From assembly GCF_900103935.1 (NCBI RefSeq), contig NZ_FNIC01000004.1:310001-374000 (forward strand): a DNA stretch of 64,000 bases. Direction: 5' to 3'. The notes below the pieces were generated by a model. That model made no database searches and was not told the DNA's origin. It saw nothing but the letters and a program-made list of their open reading frames with translations. This document shows positions 26,427 through 35,282 of this stretch, in pieces. The translations under genes and the position numbers were made by a program. Origin of the DNA: Nocardioides szechwanensis. GTDB lineage: Bacteria > Actinomycetota > Actinomycetes > Propionibacteriales > Nocardioidaceae. Each line of letters begins with the position of its first letter. The first letter of the stretch is position 1.

Positions 26427-27781
26427 CCGGCACGACGTACCGCCTCGAGCGGGCGTGGGTCGGCGGCGCCGTCCACGACGACGTCCTGGTCACGGTCGAG
26501 GGCGGGCGCTTCACGGAGGTACTTGTCGGGCGAGTCGGTCACTTGTCGGGTGTTGCAACCCCCGACAAGCGACGGGATCCCCGGCCAGCCGGGGATCCCG
26601 CCATCCCCGGCCTCACCCTCCCCGGCTTCGCCAACTGCCACAGCCACGCTTTCCACCGGGCGCTGCGGGGGCGGACGCAGCGCGAGCGGGGGACGTTCTG
26701 GACGTGGCGGGAGCAGATGTACGCCGTGGCGGCGCGGCTCACCCCGGACAGCTACTTCAACCTCGCCAAGGCGACCTACCGGGAGATGGTGGCCGCCGGC
26801 ATCACGAGCGTGGGGGAGTTCCACTACCTGCACCACCAGCCCGACGGGACGCCGTACGACGAGCCCAACGCGATGGGGCTCGCGCTGGTCGAGGCGGCGC
26901 GCGAGGCCGGGATCCGGATCGCGCTGCTCGACACCTGCTACCTGAGCAGCGGGTTCGGGGAGCCGGTCCAGGGCGTCCAGGTCCGCTACTCCGACGGCGA
27001 CGCCGACGCCTGGGCCGCCCGGGTGGACAAGCTCCAGCCCGACGACACCACCGTCATCGGGGCCGCGATCCACTCGGTACGGGCGGTCGCGGACGAGGAC
27101 CTCGCCACCGTCGTCGCGGCCGCGCAGGGACGACCGCTGCACGTGCACCTGTCGGAGCAGACCGCCGAGAACGACGCCTGCATCGCGGCGTACGGCGCCA
27201 CCCCGACCCAGCTGCTCGCGGACCACGGGGTGCTGGGCCCGCTCACGACGGCGGTCCACGCGACGCACCTGATGCCCGACGACCTCGCGCACCTCGGCGG
27301 CACCGGCACCCACGCCTGCTTCTGCCCCACCACCGAGCGCGACCTAGGCGACGGGGTCGGCCCGAGCCGCCACCTGTTCCACGCCGGCAGCCCGATCACC
27401 CTCGGCTCGGACAGCCACGCGGTCATCGACCCGTTCGAGGAGATGCGCGCCCTGGAGATGGACGAGCGCCTGGCGTCGCGCACCCGTGGCCACTGGACCG
27501 CCGGTGAGCTGCTCGACGCGGCCACCCGCGCCGGCCACCGCAGCCTCGGCTTCGCCGACGCCGGGGAGATCGCGGTCGGTCAGCGGGCCGACCTGGTGAC
27601 CGTCGACACCGCCGGCCCGCGCACGGCGGGCACCGGGGCCGACGAGAACAGCGCCGTCTTCGCGGCCACCGCCGCCGACGTCACCCAGGTCATGGTCGAC
27701 GGACGGGTCGTCTTCGAGCAGGGCGGACGCGGCGACATCGGGCGCGACCTCGCCACCGCGATCGAGAGGCTGTGGACGTGA
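26423..27781 (+). CDS. hutF: Formimidoylglutamate deiminase
   Basis: A 452-residue amidohydrolase-superfamily enzyme converting N-formimidoyl-L-glutamate to N-formyl-L-glutamate and ammonia. GTG 26423 overlaps the previous stop (GTGA). Family blocks: [18 protein letters not shown] (metal His73, His75), [29 protein letters not shown] region, [28 protein letters not shown] and [17 protein letters not shown]. Residues about 34-59, just before the first metal motif, are encoded by a palindromic insertion (see repeat at 26521) that keeps the frame. The rest looks intact and its length is normal, so the enzyme is probably active. Confidence 0.93.
   Translation: MTGTTYRLERAWVGGAVHDDVLVTVEGGRFTEVLVGRVGHLSGVATPDKRRDPRPAGDPAIPGLTLPGFANCHSHAFHRALRGRTQRERGTFWTWREQMYAVAARLTPDSYFNLAKATYREMVAAGITSVGEFHYLHHQPDGTPYDEPNAMGLALVEAAREAGIRIALLDTCYLSSGFGEPVQGVQVRYSDGDADAWAARVDKLQPDDTTVIGAAIHSVRAVADEDLATVVAAAQGRPLHVHLSEQTAENDACIAAYGATPTQLLADHGVLGPLTTAVHATHLMPDDLAHLGGTGTHACFCPTTERDLGDGVGPSRHLFHAGSPITLGSDSHAVIDPFEEMRALEMDERLASRTRGHWTAGELLDAATRAGHRSLGFADAGEIAVGQRADLVTVDTAGPRTAGTGADENSAVFAATAADVTQVMVDGRVVFEQGGRGDIGRDLATAIERLWT
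26521..26599. repeat. Double palindrome inserted in frame in hutF
   Basis: First palindrome: CTTGTCGGGTGTTG (26542-26555) against CAACCCCCGACAAG (26556-26569), 13 of 14 paired with no loop. Second: GGGATCCCCGGC (26574-26585), loop CA, exact complement (26588-26599). The sequence ACTTGTCGGG also occurs at 26521, 20 bases before its repeat at 26541. The element encodes HutF residues about 33-59, a stretch ([18 protein letters not shown]) unlike the usual linker before [16 protein letters not shown]. Confidence 0.75.
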
Positions 27782-28923
27782 CCAGCACGCTCCTGACCGG
27801 CATCGGCGAGTTGGTGAGCTTCGCCGGCTCCGACCTGCCGGACGTGATCGAGCAGGCGGCCCTGCTCATCGACGGCTCGACCGTCGCCTGGGTGGGCCGC
27901 GCCCTCGACGCACCTGATGCCGACGAGCAGGTCGACCTCGGCGGCCGGACGGTGATCCCCGGCTTCGTGGACAGCCACAGCCACCTGGTCTTCGCCGGGG
28001 ACCGGGCCGCGGAGTTCGCGGCGCGGATGGCCGGGGAGCCGTACGCCGCCGGCGGGATCCGCACCACGGTCGCAGCGACTCGAGCGGCGACCGACGAGCA
28101 GCTCACCGCCCATGTCGCCCGGCTGGTGCAGGAGATGCGCCGCCAGGGCACCACGACCGTCGAGATCAAGAGCGGCTACGGCCTGACGACCCGCGACGAG
28201 GCGCGCAGCCTGGCGATCGCGAGGCAGTTCACCGAGGAGACGACGTTCCTGGGCGCGCACGTGGTGCCCGACGGCGACCCCGCGGCGTACGTCGATCTCG
28301 TCACCGGCCCGATGCTCGACGCGGCGGCGCCGTACGCCCGCTGGATCGACGTCTTCTGCGAGACCGGCGCCTTCGACGCCGACCAGGCCCGCACCGTCCT
28401 CGCCGCCGGAGCGGCCCGAGGCCTGCTGCCCCGGCTGCACGCCAACCAGCTCGGCCACGGGCCCGGAGTCAAGCTCGCCGCCGAGCTCGGGCTGCACGCG
28501 GTCGACCACTGCACCTACCTCGACGACTCCGACGTCGACGCGCTGCGCGACAGCGGCACTATCGCGACGCTGCTGCCCGGCGTGGAGTTCTCGACGCGGC
28601 AGCCCTACCCCGACGCCCGCCGGCTGCTCGACGCCGGCGTCCTGGTCGCCCTGGCCTCCGACTGCAACCCGGGCTCGAGCTTCACCTCGTCGCTCCCGTT
28701 CTGCATCGCGCTCGCCGTGCGCGAGATGGGGATGACCCCGCTCGAGGCCCTTCGCGCGGCCACCGTCACGGGTGCCGCCGCGCTCGGCCGCGCCGACATC
28801 GGGACCCTCGCGCCCGGCCAGCGGGCGGACCTCGTCGTCGTCGACGCCCCCAGTCATGTGCACGTGGCCTATCGTCCGGGTGTGCCGCTGATTGCTCAGA
28901 CCTGGGTCGCAGGCCGCCAGTGA
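27778..28923 (+). CDS. hutI: Imidazolonepropionase
   Basis: A 381-residue metal-dependent hydrolase opening 4-imidazolone-5-propionate to N-formimidoyl-L-glutamate. GTG 27778 is preferred to GTG 27772: AGAGG lies eight bases before it and it overlaps the hutF stop (GTGA). Signatures: [20 protein letters not shown] (metal HxH), [50 protein letters not shown] and [19 protein letters not shown]. Length matches the family. It sits in an operon with hutF upstream and the phosphatidyltransferase downstream, all with four-base overlaps. Confidence 0.96.
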   Translation: MTSTLLTGIGELVSFAGSDLPDVIEQAALLIDGSTVAWVGRALDAPDADEQVDLGGRTVIPGFVDSHSHLVFAGDRAAEFAARMAGEPYAAGGIRTTVAATRAATDEQLTAHVARLVQEMRRQGTTTVEIKSGYGLTTRDEARSLAIARQFTEETTFLGAHVVPDGDPAAYVDLVTGPMLDAAAPYARWIDVFCETGAFDADQARTVLAAGAARGLLPRLHANQLGHGPGVKLAAELGLHAVDHCTYLDDSDVDALRDSGTIATLLPGVEFSTRQPYPDARRLLDAGVLVALASDCNPGSSFTSSLPFCIALAVREMGMTPLEALRAATVTGAAALGRADIGTLAPGQRADLVVVDAPSHVHVAYRPGVPLIAQTWVAGRQ

Positions 28924-29690
28924 CCACCACCGCGACCTGGAGCCTCGGTCAGCGTGCGACCGCGGCCGCCGTCCACGCCTACACCGCCAGTGGGTCGGTG
29001 CTGGCGCTGCTGATGGTCCACCACTCCTACCGCGGCAACGTCGACACCGTGCTGTGGCTCTTCCTCGCGGCCATGGTCGTCGACGGCACCGACGGCTTCC
29101 TCGCCCGGCGGTTCCGGGTCAAGGAGGTGCTCCCGGGCTTCGACGGGGCGCTGTTGGACAACGTCGTCGACTTCATGACCTACGTGCTCGCGCCGATGGC
29201 GCTGCTGTGGGCCAACGGCTACCTGCCGGACGGCACGTTCGGCGCGGTCTGCGCGGCCGTGCCGTTGCTCGCCTCGTGCGTGCAGTTCTGCCGCACCGAC
29301 GCCAAGCCGTTCGTGGCCGGCGAGCACTTCTTCCTCGGCTTCCCCAGCTACTGGAACGTGCTGGCGTTCTACGTCGTGGCCACCGGCCTCGGCGAGGCGG
29401 CGACGGCCGCGGTGATCCTGGTCTGCACCGTCCTGGTGTTCGTCCCGATCCGCTACGTCTACCCCTCGCGCACCGAGGCGCTGTGGCAGCTGACGTTCGT
29501 GCTGACCGCCCTCTGGTTCGCGTCGTACGCCGTCATCGTGGCGCAGCTGCCGGACCCCCACGGGCTGGTCGTCGCCGCCTCGGTGGGCTACCTCGGCTAC
29601 TACCTCGCGCTGAGCCTGTGGCTGACCCTGCGGTCGGCGGCGTCTAAGGCACCTGAGCCGGCGGCGGACCTCATTCAGGGGCAAACCTAA
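28920..29690 (+). CDS. pcs: CDP-alcohol phosphatidyltransferase, phosphatidylcholine synthase-like
   Basis: A 256-residue integral membrane protein with about seven to eight hydrophobic segments. The catalytic motif runs from D58: DG-x2-AR, then 12 residues, then G-x3-D-x3-D (G76, D80, D84). The standard CDP-alcohol motif has eight residues in that gap; the 12-residue form is, from memory, the mark of bacterial phosphatidylcholine synthases, which join choline directly to CDP-diacylglycerol. YWNVLAFY and [10 protein letters not shown] also fit that family. GTG 28920 overlaps the hutI stop by four bases, so it is co-expressed with histidine catabolism, an unexpected pairing. A phosphatidylinositol- or glycerol-phosphate-type activity cannot be excluded. 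Confidence 0.8.
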   Translation: MTTTATWSLGQRATAAAVHAYTASGSVLALLMVHHSYRGNVDTVLWLFLAAMVVDGTDGFLARRFRVKEVLPGFDGALLDNVVDFMTYVLAPMALLWANGYLPDGTFGAVCAAVPLLASCVQFCRTDAKPFVAGEHFFLGFPSYWNVLAFYVVATGLGEAATAAVILVCTVLVFVPIRYVYPSRTEALWQLTFVLTALWFASYAVIVAQLPDPHGLVVAASVGYLGYYLALSLWLTLRSAASKAPEPAADLIQGQT

Positions 29691-29766
29691 GGCACCTGCC
29701 CGATGTGGAGGGCTACCTCAGAGAGCGAACCTCGTCTCACCACCGAGGCACTGAGGAGCCACCGAC

Positions 29767-29910
29767 ATGAGCGACAGCAGCATCTTCGTCAAGACCGAGC
29801 TCGACTACCGCAGCAACCGCATCCGCACGAGCGTCAAGGGCAACCGCCACAGCCGCTCGCGCAACCCGTTCGTCCGCCGCCCGGCGGACAAGAGCGAGAT
29901 CCGGGGCTGA
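29767..29910 (+). CDS. Small basic protein, 47 residues, unknown function
   Basis: Starts MSDSSIFVKTELDYRSNRIR and continues with an Arg/Ser/Asn-rich stretch (TSVKGNRHSRSRNPFVRRPA), ending DKSEIRG. GAGGAG lies about eight bases before ATG 29767, a good ribosome site. Strong positive charge could suit binding to nucleic acid or ribosome, but no domain is recognised. It stands alone between pcs and the LuxR-type gene. Confidence 0.6.
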   Translation: MSDSSIFVKTELDYRSNRIRTSVKGNRHSRSRNPFVRRPADKSEIRG

Positions 29911-29952
29911 TGAGCCGCGCTGAACCCACACCGGCCCACCCGACACGACATC

Positions 29953-32919
29953 ATGGAGACCATGGCGCACACCAGCCGCACGATGGTCGGACGAGACGCC
30001 GAGCTGACGGAGATCGCTTCGTCGCTCGGCGTCTCGTCTGACTCCGGAGCCGCGTCGGGGCCCGGTGCCGTGCTGCTCTCCGGTGACGCCGGGGTCGGCA
30101 AGACCCGCCTGCTGATGGAGCTGCGCGACCTCGCCCTCGCCGAGGGCTGGCAGGTCGTCGCGGGCCACTGCCTCGACTTCGGCGACAGCGCCCTGCCCTA
30201 CCTGCCCTTCTCGGAGGTCCTCGGCCGCCTCGCCACCGACCTCCCTGACGTCGTCGACACGGTCGTCGTCGTCCACCCCGTCCTGGCGCGCCTCCAGCCC
30301 GGCCGGCGGGTGCTCTCGGCCACCGAGGGCACCGGCAGCAGCGACACGGGTAGCACCGACGGTGGCCACTCGCTCGACCGGTCCGACCTGTTCGGTGCCG
30401 TCCACGCCCTGCTCGAGGCCGTGGCCGAGAAGTGCCCGGTGCTGCTCGTCATCGAGGACATGCACTGGGCCGACCAGTCGACCCGCGACCTGCTCGGTTT
30501 CCTCTTCTCCCGCCCGTTCGAGGGCCCGGTGGCGATCGTCGCGTCCTACCGCTCCGACGACCTCCACCGCCGGCACCCGCTGCGGCGCCAGGTCGCCGAG
30601 TGGTCCCGGCTGCGCGGCGTCGACCGGGTCGCGCTGGCGCCGCTGCCCGACGATGCCGTCCGGGCCCTGATCGGCGAGCTCGTGCCCTCCGGTCTGTCCG
30701 AGAAGGAGCTGGCCGACATCGTCGCCCGCGCCGAGGGCAACGCGTTCTTCGTCGAGGAGCTGACCAGCGCCGCCGCGGCCCCCGGGAGCTGGGTGCCCGC
30801 CGACCTGGCCGACGTGCTGCTCGTCCGCCTCGACCGCCTCGACGACAACGCCCGCCAGGTCGTGCGCACGGCGAGCGCCAGCGGCCGCAAGGTCGCCCAC
30901 GACATGCTCGAGGCTGCCTCCGGGCTCGACGGCACCGCTCTCGAGGAGGGGCTGCGCAAGGCGGTCGAGATGAACGTGCTGGTCTCCGAGGCCGGCTACT
31001 ACGCCTTCCGTCACGCGCTGCTCGGCGAGGCCGTCTACGACGACCTGCTGCCAGGCGAGCGGGTCCGACTCCACCGGCAGTACGCCGTGGCGCTCAGCGA
31101 GGGCAGTGCCCGCGGCACCGCGGCCGAGCTGGCCCGGCACGCCCGGCTGGCCAACGACCTCGACACCGCGCTGAGCGCCAGCATCCGCGCCGGCAAGGAG
31201 GCCTCGACCGTCGGCGGCCCGGACGAGGCGGCGTACCACTTCCAGCAGGCCCTGGAGCTGCTCGCCGACCCGCAGCGCTGCGCCGACACCGACGTCGACC
31301 TGTCCAAGCTGGTGGTGGCGACGGCCGACGCGCTCACCGCGAGCGGTGACCCGGAGCGCGCGATCGCGGTGATCCAGGAGCAGCTCGACCGGCTGCCGCC
31401 CGACTCCTCCGACGTGTGGCGCGCGCGGATGCTCAGCGCCCAGGCCAACGCGCTCTACATCACCGAGACCGAGACGGACCCGACCGCCTTGTCCGCGCAG
31501 GCGGTCGCGCTCGCGCCCGAAGGCGAGAGCCCGCTCCGGGCGCGGGTGCTGGCCAACCACGCGCGGATCCTGGCGGCCTGGGGCCGTTACGACGAGGCCC
31601 AGACGGTGGGCATGGACGCGCTGGCACTGGCCGAGCGGCTCGACCTCAACGAGCTCGCCTCCGACGCGATCACGACCCTGAGCGGGCTCAAGAAGGCCGG
31701 GCCCAAGGAGGGGCTGCGGGCCGCCCTGAACGAGGCCGTCGGCCGGGCCGAGCGCGCCGGGGCGGTCCACGCCGAGCTGCGCGGGCGGTTCTTCCTCGGA
31801 CGGTCCTACGAGGACTGGGCGGAGTTCGACGAGGCGGTCAGGTGGTTCGGCAGCGCGATCCGGCGCGCGGAGGCCGCGGGCATCCCCTGGGCGCCGTACG
31901 GGTTCGAGTCGCGGTGGCAGCTCGCCATGGTGCACCTCTACCGCGGTGAGTGGGACGAGGTGCTCCGGCTGACCGACGTCGCCGACTCCAGCCCGCCGCC
32001 GATCCCCAACGCGATGCTGGCGCCGCTGCGGCTGCACGTCCAGCAGGCTCGGGGCGTCGACGTCGAGCGGCAGGTCGAGGCGCTGCGGAAGTTCTGGCCG
32101 CGCGAGGGGTCGATCGCGATCCACGCCGCCGAGCTGGAGATGGTCGCGGTGGGCCGGCGGGGCGACCCGGCCGGGGTCCTGGCCGTCTACGGCGACGCGG
32201 TCACCGTGCTCACCCGGATCTGGCACCCGTGGTTCAGCGCCCGGATCCGGCTGGCCGCGGTGGCCATGTCCGCGATCGCCGACTCCCTGCCGCGGATGAG
32301 CGGCGCCGAGCGCGCCGACTACGGCGGCGCCGTCGACCGCCTCTGCGCCGACGGCCACAACGTGCTCGACCGGTACGCCGACCCGTCGGGCCACTGGGGC
32401 CCGGAGGGCCGGGCCTGGATGAAGCGGCTCGACGCCGAGACGCTCCGCGCGCGGTGGCTGGTCGGGCTCGACGTACCGCCCCAGGACGTGCTGGTCGAGA
32501 CCTGGCGCGAGGCCGAGACCCTGTTCGACGACTTCGGGCACGTCCACGAGCTCGCCGCGGTGCGGGTCGGGCTGGCCGGCATCCTGCGCGCCGGCGGCGA
32601 CCTGCCGGCCGCCCGCGAGGTGGGCGACCTGGCCCGCACCGCCGCTCACGCGCTCGGGGCCCAGCCGTTGCTCGACCAGCTGAAGGCGCTCGGCTCCGCG
32701 CCTCAGCGCAGCGACGCGACGCCCGACGCGCTCACGCCTCGTGAGCGCGAGATCCTCGCCCTGGTCGCCGCCGGCCGCAGCAACGGCGAGATCGGCAAGC
32801 AGCTGTTCATCAGCGCCAAGACCGTCTCGGTCCACGTCTCCAACATCCTCGGCAAGCTCGGCGCCTCCGGCCGGACCGAGGCCGCCGCCATCGCGCGGCG
32901 GCGGGGACTGCTGGAGTGA
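29953..32919 (+). CDS. Large ATP-binding LuxR-type regulator (LAL family)
   Basis: A 988-residue STAND-type regulator. Residues about 10-30 hold the MVGRDAELTEI start of the AAA-like domain; Walker A is SGDAGVGKTRLL, Walker B is VLLVIEDMHWADQS. Long helical repeat (TPR-like) sequence fills the middle. The C-terminal LuxR helix-turn-helix reads LTPREREILALVAAGRSNGE, IGKQLFISAKTVSVHVSNIL, GKLGASGRTEAAAIA. It should bind ATP and an unknown ligand, then activate promoters. ATG 29962 is an alternative start. No obvious target operon adjoins it; the small basic protein gene is directly upstream. Confidence 0.92.
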   Translation: METMAHTSRTMVGRDAELTEIASSLGVSSDSGAASGPGAVLLSGDAGVGKTRLLMELRDLALAEGWQVVAGHCLDFGDSALPYLPFSEVLGRLATDLPDVVDTVVVVHPVLARLQPGRRVLSATEGTGSSDTGSTDGGHSLDRSDLFGAVHALLEAVAEKCPVLLVIEDMHWADQSTRDLLGFLFSRPFEGPVAIVASYRSDDLHRRHPLRRQVAEWSRLRGVDRVALAPLPDDAVRALIGELVPSGLSEKELADIVARAEGNAFFVEELTSAAAAPGSWVPADLADVLLVRLDRLDDNARQVVRTASASGRKVAHDMLEAASGLDGTALEEGLRKAVEMNVLVSEAGYYAFRHALLGEAVYDDLLPGERVRLHRQYAVALSEGSARGTAAELARHARLANDLDTALSASIRAGKEASTVGGPDEAAYHFQQALELLADPQRCADTDVDLSKLVVATADALTASGDPERAIAVIQEQLDRLPPDSSDVWRARMLSAQANALYITETETDPTALSAQAVALAPEGESPLRARVLANHARILAAWGRYDEAQTVGMDALALAERLDLNELASDAITTLSGLKKAGPKEGLRAALNEAVGRAERAGAVHAELRGRFFLGRSYEDWAEFDEAVRWFGSAIRRAEAAGIPWAPYGFESRWQLAMVHLYRGEWDEVLRLTDVADSSPPPIPNAMLAPLRLHVQQARGVDVERQVEALRKFWPREGSIAIHAAELEMVAVGRRGDPAGVLAVYGDAVTVLTRIWHPWFSARIRLAAVAMSAIADSLPRMSGAERADYGGAVDRLCADGHNVLDRYADPSGHWGPEGRAWMKRLDAETLRARWLVGLDVPPQDVLVETWREAETLFDDFGHVHELAAVRVGLAGILRAGGDLPAAREVGDLARTAAHALGAQPLLDQLKALGSAPQRSDATPDALTPREREILALVAAGRSNGEIGKQLFISAKTVSVHVSNILGKLGASGRTEAAAIARRRGLLE

Positions 32920-32920
32920 C

Positions 32921-32985
32921 GCGTCGAGCGACGCGGGAGGACTGTATTTCCGGGCCTGGGACCGGCCCCGCACGTCACTCGACGC
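32921..32985. terminator. Imperfect hairpin between convergent genes
   Basis: GCGTCGAGCGACG (32921-32933) pairs at 12 of 13 positions with CGTCACTCGACGC (32973-32985). It fills the gap between the ends of the LuxR-type gene and the M1 peptidase gene and could terminate both. Confidence 0.45.
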
Positions 32986-32989
32986 AACG

Positions 32990-34369
32990 TCAGTAGCCCG
33001 CGGGCCGCCCGTCGAGCTCGAGCCAGTCGGCGAAGAGCTGGTCGAGCTGCTCGCCGGAGACCTGCTCGGCGAGCGCGAGCAGCTGGGCGGTGCCGGCGTT
33101 GCCCTGGCGGTAGACGGCCGCCCAGCGCTTGAGCAGCCGGAAGAAGTCGGTGTCGCCGACCCGCTCGCGCAGCGCCTGGAGGGTCATCGCGCCGCGGTTG
33201 TAGACCGGCTCGCCGAACAGGTCGGCCGAGTCGGTGAACTCGGTGGGCGCCGGGGACCACAGCCCGTCGGAGGCCGGGGTGGCGTAGAGGTCGTCGAAGC
33301 GCTGGGCGGGCGTGCGGCCGTCGTGGGCGCCGGTCCAGAGCCACTCGGCGTACGTCGCGAACCCCTCGGGCAGCCAGATGTCGTGCCAGTCGCGCAGGGT
33401 GACCGAGTTGCCGAACCACTGGTGCGCGGACTCGTGCACGAGCGTCGCGGAGTCGACCGAGTCCGGGTAGAAGGGCCGGTTCTGGGTCTCGAGCGCGTAG
33501 CCCACCGACGCGGCGTCGACGACCAGGCCGGCCGACGTGAGCGGGTAGGGGCCGAAGAGCTTCTCCTGGAACCGCAGCACCTTGGGCAGCGCGGCCCGGG
33601 CGGTGGTCGACCTCCCGGTGGTCGGGTCGACGAAGCTCCAGATCGGGATCCGGCGGCCGGTCACCGACGTCATCGAGGAGCGGTGGACGGCGAACCGGCC
33701 GACCGCGACCATCGCGAGGTAGGTCGCCATCCGGTCGCGCACCCGCCAGGTCCACGTCGACCCGGCGCCACGGTCGACCTTCGAGACCAGGTCGCCGTTG
33801 GAGACGGCCTGCACCCCCCGGGGGACGGTGATCCGGAAGCGGAAGCGGGCCTTGTCGCCCGGGGTGTTGTCGGAGGGGATCCAGGCCATGGTGCCGACCG
33901 GCTCGCCGAGCGCGATCGCGCCGTCGTCGGTGCGGACCCACCCCTCGGTCGAGCCGTCGGCGTCGACGATCTCCTGCGGCGTGCCGGCGTAGGCGACGGT
34001 CGTGGTGAACCCACCGGTCACCGGCACGCGGGGGCGGACCACCAGGTGCTGGGCGTCGCGGCGGAAGCCGGCCGGCCGTCCGTCGACCCGGACCGAGGTG
34101 ACCTTCATCCCGACCAGGTCGAGCGAGAACGTCTTCAGCCGCTGCGGGGTCGTGGCCCGGACCGTGGTGCGCGCGTCGAGCCGGTTGGTCGCCGGGTCGT
34201 AGTCGAGCCGGACGTCGTAGTGCCGGACGTCGTAGCCGGGGTGACCCTGCTGCGGGAACAGCGTGTCGGTACGGCCGGTCGGCTGGCCCTCGGGGGCCGC
34301 GGTCACCGCGGCCGTGACGCCGGCCAGCAGGGCGAGCACGACGAGGGGCACGAGGAGCAGACGACGCAT
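32990..34369 (-). CDS. Secreted M1 family aminopeptidase-like metallopeptidase
   Basis: About 459 residues from ATG 34369, which opens a signal peptide (MRRLLLVPLVVLALLAGVTA); a GTG at 34381 is the alternative. An N-terminal beta domain (PGYDVRHYDVRLDYDPATNR) precedes the catalytic domain with zinc motif LVHESAHQWFGNSV and the downstream ligand in DIWLPEGFATYAEWLW. The substrate-binding GxMEN region is replaced by VGYALETQNRPFY. It lacks the long C-terminal domain of PepN, as in short secreted M1 enzymes. It should act outside the cell. Convergent with the LuxR-type gene. Confidence 0.92.
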   Translation of the reverse strand: MRRLLLVPLVVLALLAGVTAAVTAAPEGQPTGRTDTLFPQQGHPGYDVRHYDVRLDYDPATNRLDARTTVRATTPQRLKTFSLDLVGMKVTSVRVDGRPAGFRRDAQHLVVRPRVPVTGGFTTTVAYAGTPQEIVDADGSTEGWVRTDDGAIALGEPVGTMAWIPSDNTPGDKARFRFRITVPRGVQAVSNGDLVSKVDRGAGSTWTWRVRDRMATYLAMVAVGRFAVHRSSMTSVTGRRIPIWSFVDPTTGRSTTARAALPKVLRFQEKLFGPYPLTSAGLVVDAASVGYALETQNRPFYPDSVDSATLVHESAHQWFGNSVTLRDWHDIWLPEGFATYAEWLWTGAHDGRTPAQRFDDLYATPASDGLWSPAPTEFTDSADLFGEPVYNRGAMTLQALRERVGDTDFFRLLKRWAAVYRQGNAGTAQLLALAEQVSGEQLDQLFADWLELDGRPAGY

Positions 34370-34412
34370 GGGGGTGGGCACACTGCGACTCTAGAGCGGC
34401 GTCTGGTCGAAT

Positions 34413-35261
34413 GTGCCGGTGAGTGAGCCGCTGGACGTCAGGTGCTCGGCGGCCAGCCTCGCCGACGCCGAGCCCATGGGCGGCACCGCGCCGACCGAGC
34501 GCGAGTGGCTCTTCGTCGAGCACGCCGGGTCGTGGGGCCGCCAGGCGGTCGCCGAGAGCCGGCTGCCCGAGGAGGTCCGGGACCACCTCGCGGCCTGGCC
34601 GGGGCGGGTGCAGCTGGTGCGCCGGCACGGTCGCGAGCCCGCTCCGGGAGCCGGGGTGCGGGTCTTCACCGCGTCGCTCGGCCCGACCCCGGTCGTGCGC
34701 AGCGGCGTCCTCGACCGGGTCGAGGACGTGCTGGTGCTCGGCGACGCCGACCTCACGCCGTACGACGGACCGCTCTGGCTGGTGTGCACCAACGGCCGCC
34801 GCGACCGGTGCTGCGCGGAGGTGGGCCGGCCGGTGACCGCGGCTCTGGTCGCCCGGTGGCCCGACGCGACCTGGGAGACCACCCACCTCGGCGGCCATCG
34901 CTTCTCCGGGACCCTGCTGGCGCTGCCGTCCGGGCTCACCCTTGGGCGGCTCGACCCCGAGACCGCGGTGCGGGCCTGCGAGGAGGTCGCGGCCGGCCGG
35001 GTGCCGACCTCGGTGACCCGCGGCCGGGCCGGGCTCGACGGCGCCTCACAGGTCGCCGAGCTGCACCTGCGGTCGACGTACGGCGCGACCGACGTGAGCG
35101 TGCTCGGGCGCGACGGCGACCGGGTGCTCGTGCTGGCCGACGGCGAGCGGTGGGACGTCACGGTCACCGAGAGCCGCGGGGAGCCGCGGGCGCAGTCGTG
35201 CGCGGACCTGAAGCTGAAGGCCGCACCGGTGTACGCCGTCAGCTCGGCCGGCAGGGCTTGA
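34413..35261 (+). CDS. Sucrase/ferredoxin-like protein
   Basis: A 282-residue protein of the sucraseferredoxin-like family, thioredoxin-fold proteins with a probable 2Fe-2S cluster. The cluster region is WLVCTNGRRDRCCAEVGRPV with three cysteines; an earlier DVRCSAASLADAEPMGGTAP is the family start, and THLGGHRFSGTLLALPSG is also typical. GTG 34413 and GTG 34419 are both possible starts. The gene ends 21 bases before a cytochrome P450 gene on the same strand, so it may feed electrons to that enzyme; this is inference from position and the cluster type. Confidence 0.85.
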   Translation: MPVSEPLDVRCSAASLADAEPMGGTAPTEREWLFVEHAGSWGRQAVAESRLPEEVRDHLAAWPGRVQLVRRHGREPAPGAGVRVFTASLGPTPVVRSGVLDRVEDVLVLGDADLTPYDGPLWLVCTNGRRDRCCAEVGRPVTAALVARWPDATWETTHLGGHRFSGTLLALPSGLTLGRLDPETAVRACEEVAAGRVPTSVTRGRAGLDGASQVAELHLRSTYGATDVSVLGRDGDRVLVLADGERWDVTVTESRGEPRAQSCADLKLKAAPVYAVSSAGRA

Positions 35262-35269
35262 CGTACTCG

Positions 35270-35275
35270 TAGTAT
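35270..35275 (+). promoter_or_regulatory. Possible -10 element for a leaderless P450 transcript
   Basis: TAGTAT ends seven bases before the GTG at 35283, the spacing expected when transcription begins at the start codon. No convincing -35 element is seen, and the upstream gene may simply read through. Confidence 0.3.
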
Positions 35276-35282
35276 GTGACGG

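Noticed and set aside
26521..26599. Frameshift or sequencing error in hutF
   Set aside because: The frame stays open through the palindromes and the family sequence resumes in frame, so it is an insertion, not an error.
29737..32973. A minus-strand open frame of about 1080 codons opposite the LuxR-type regulator
   Set aside because: The plus strand has Walker and LuxR motifs; the antisense frame has none and is a GC-driven shadow.
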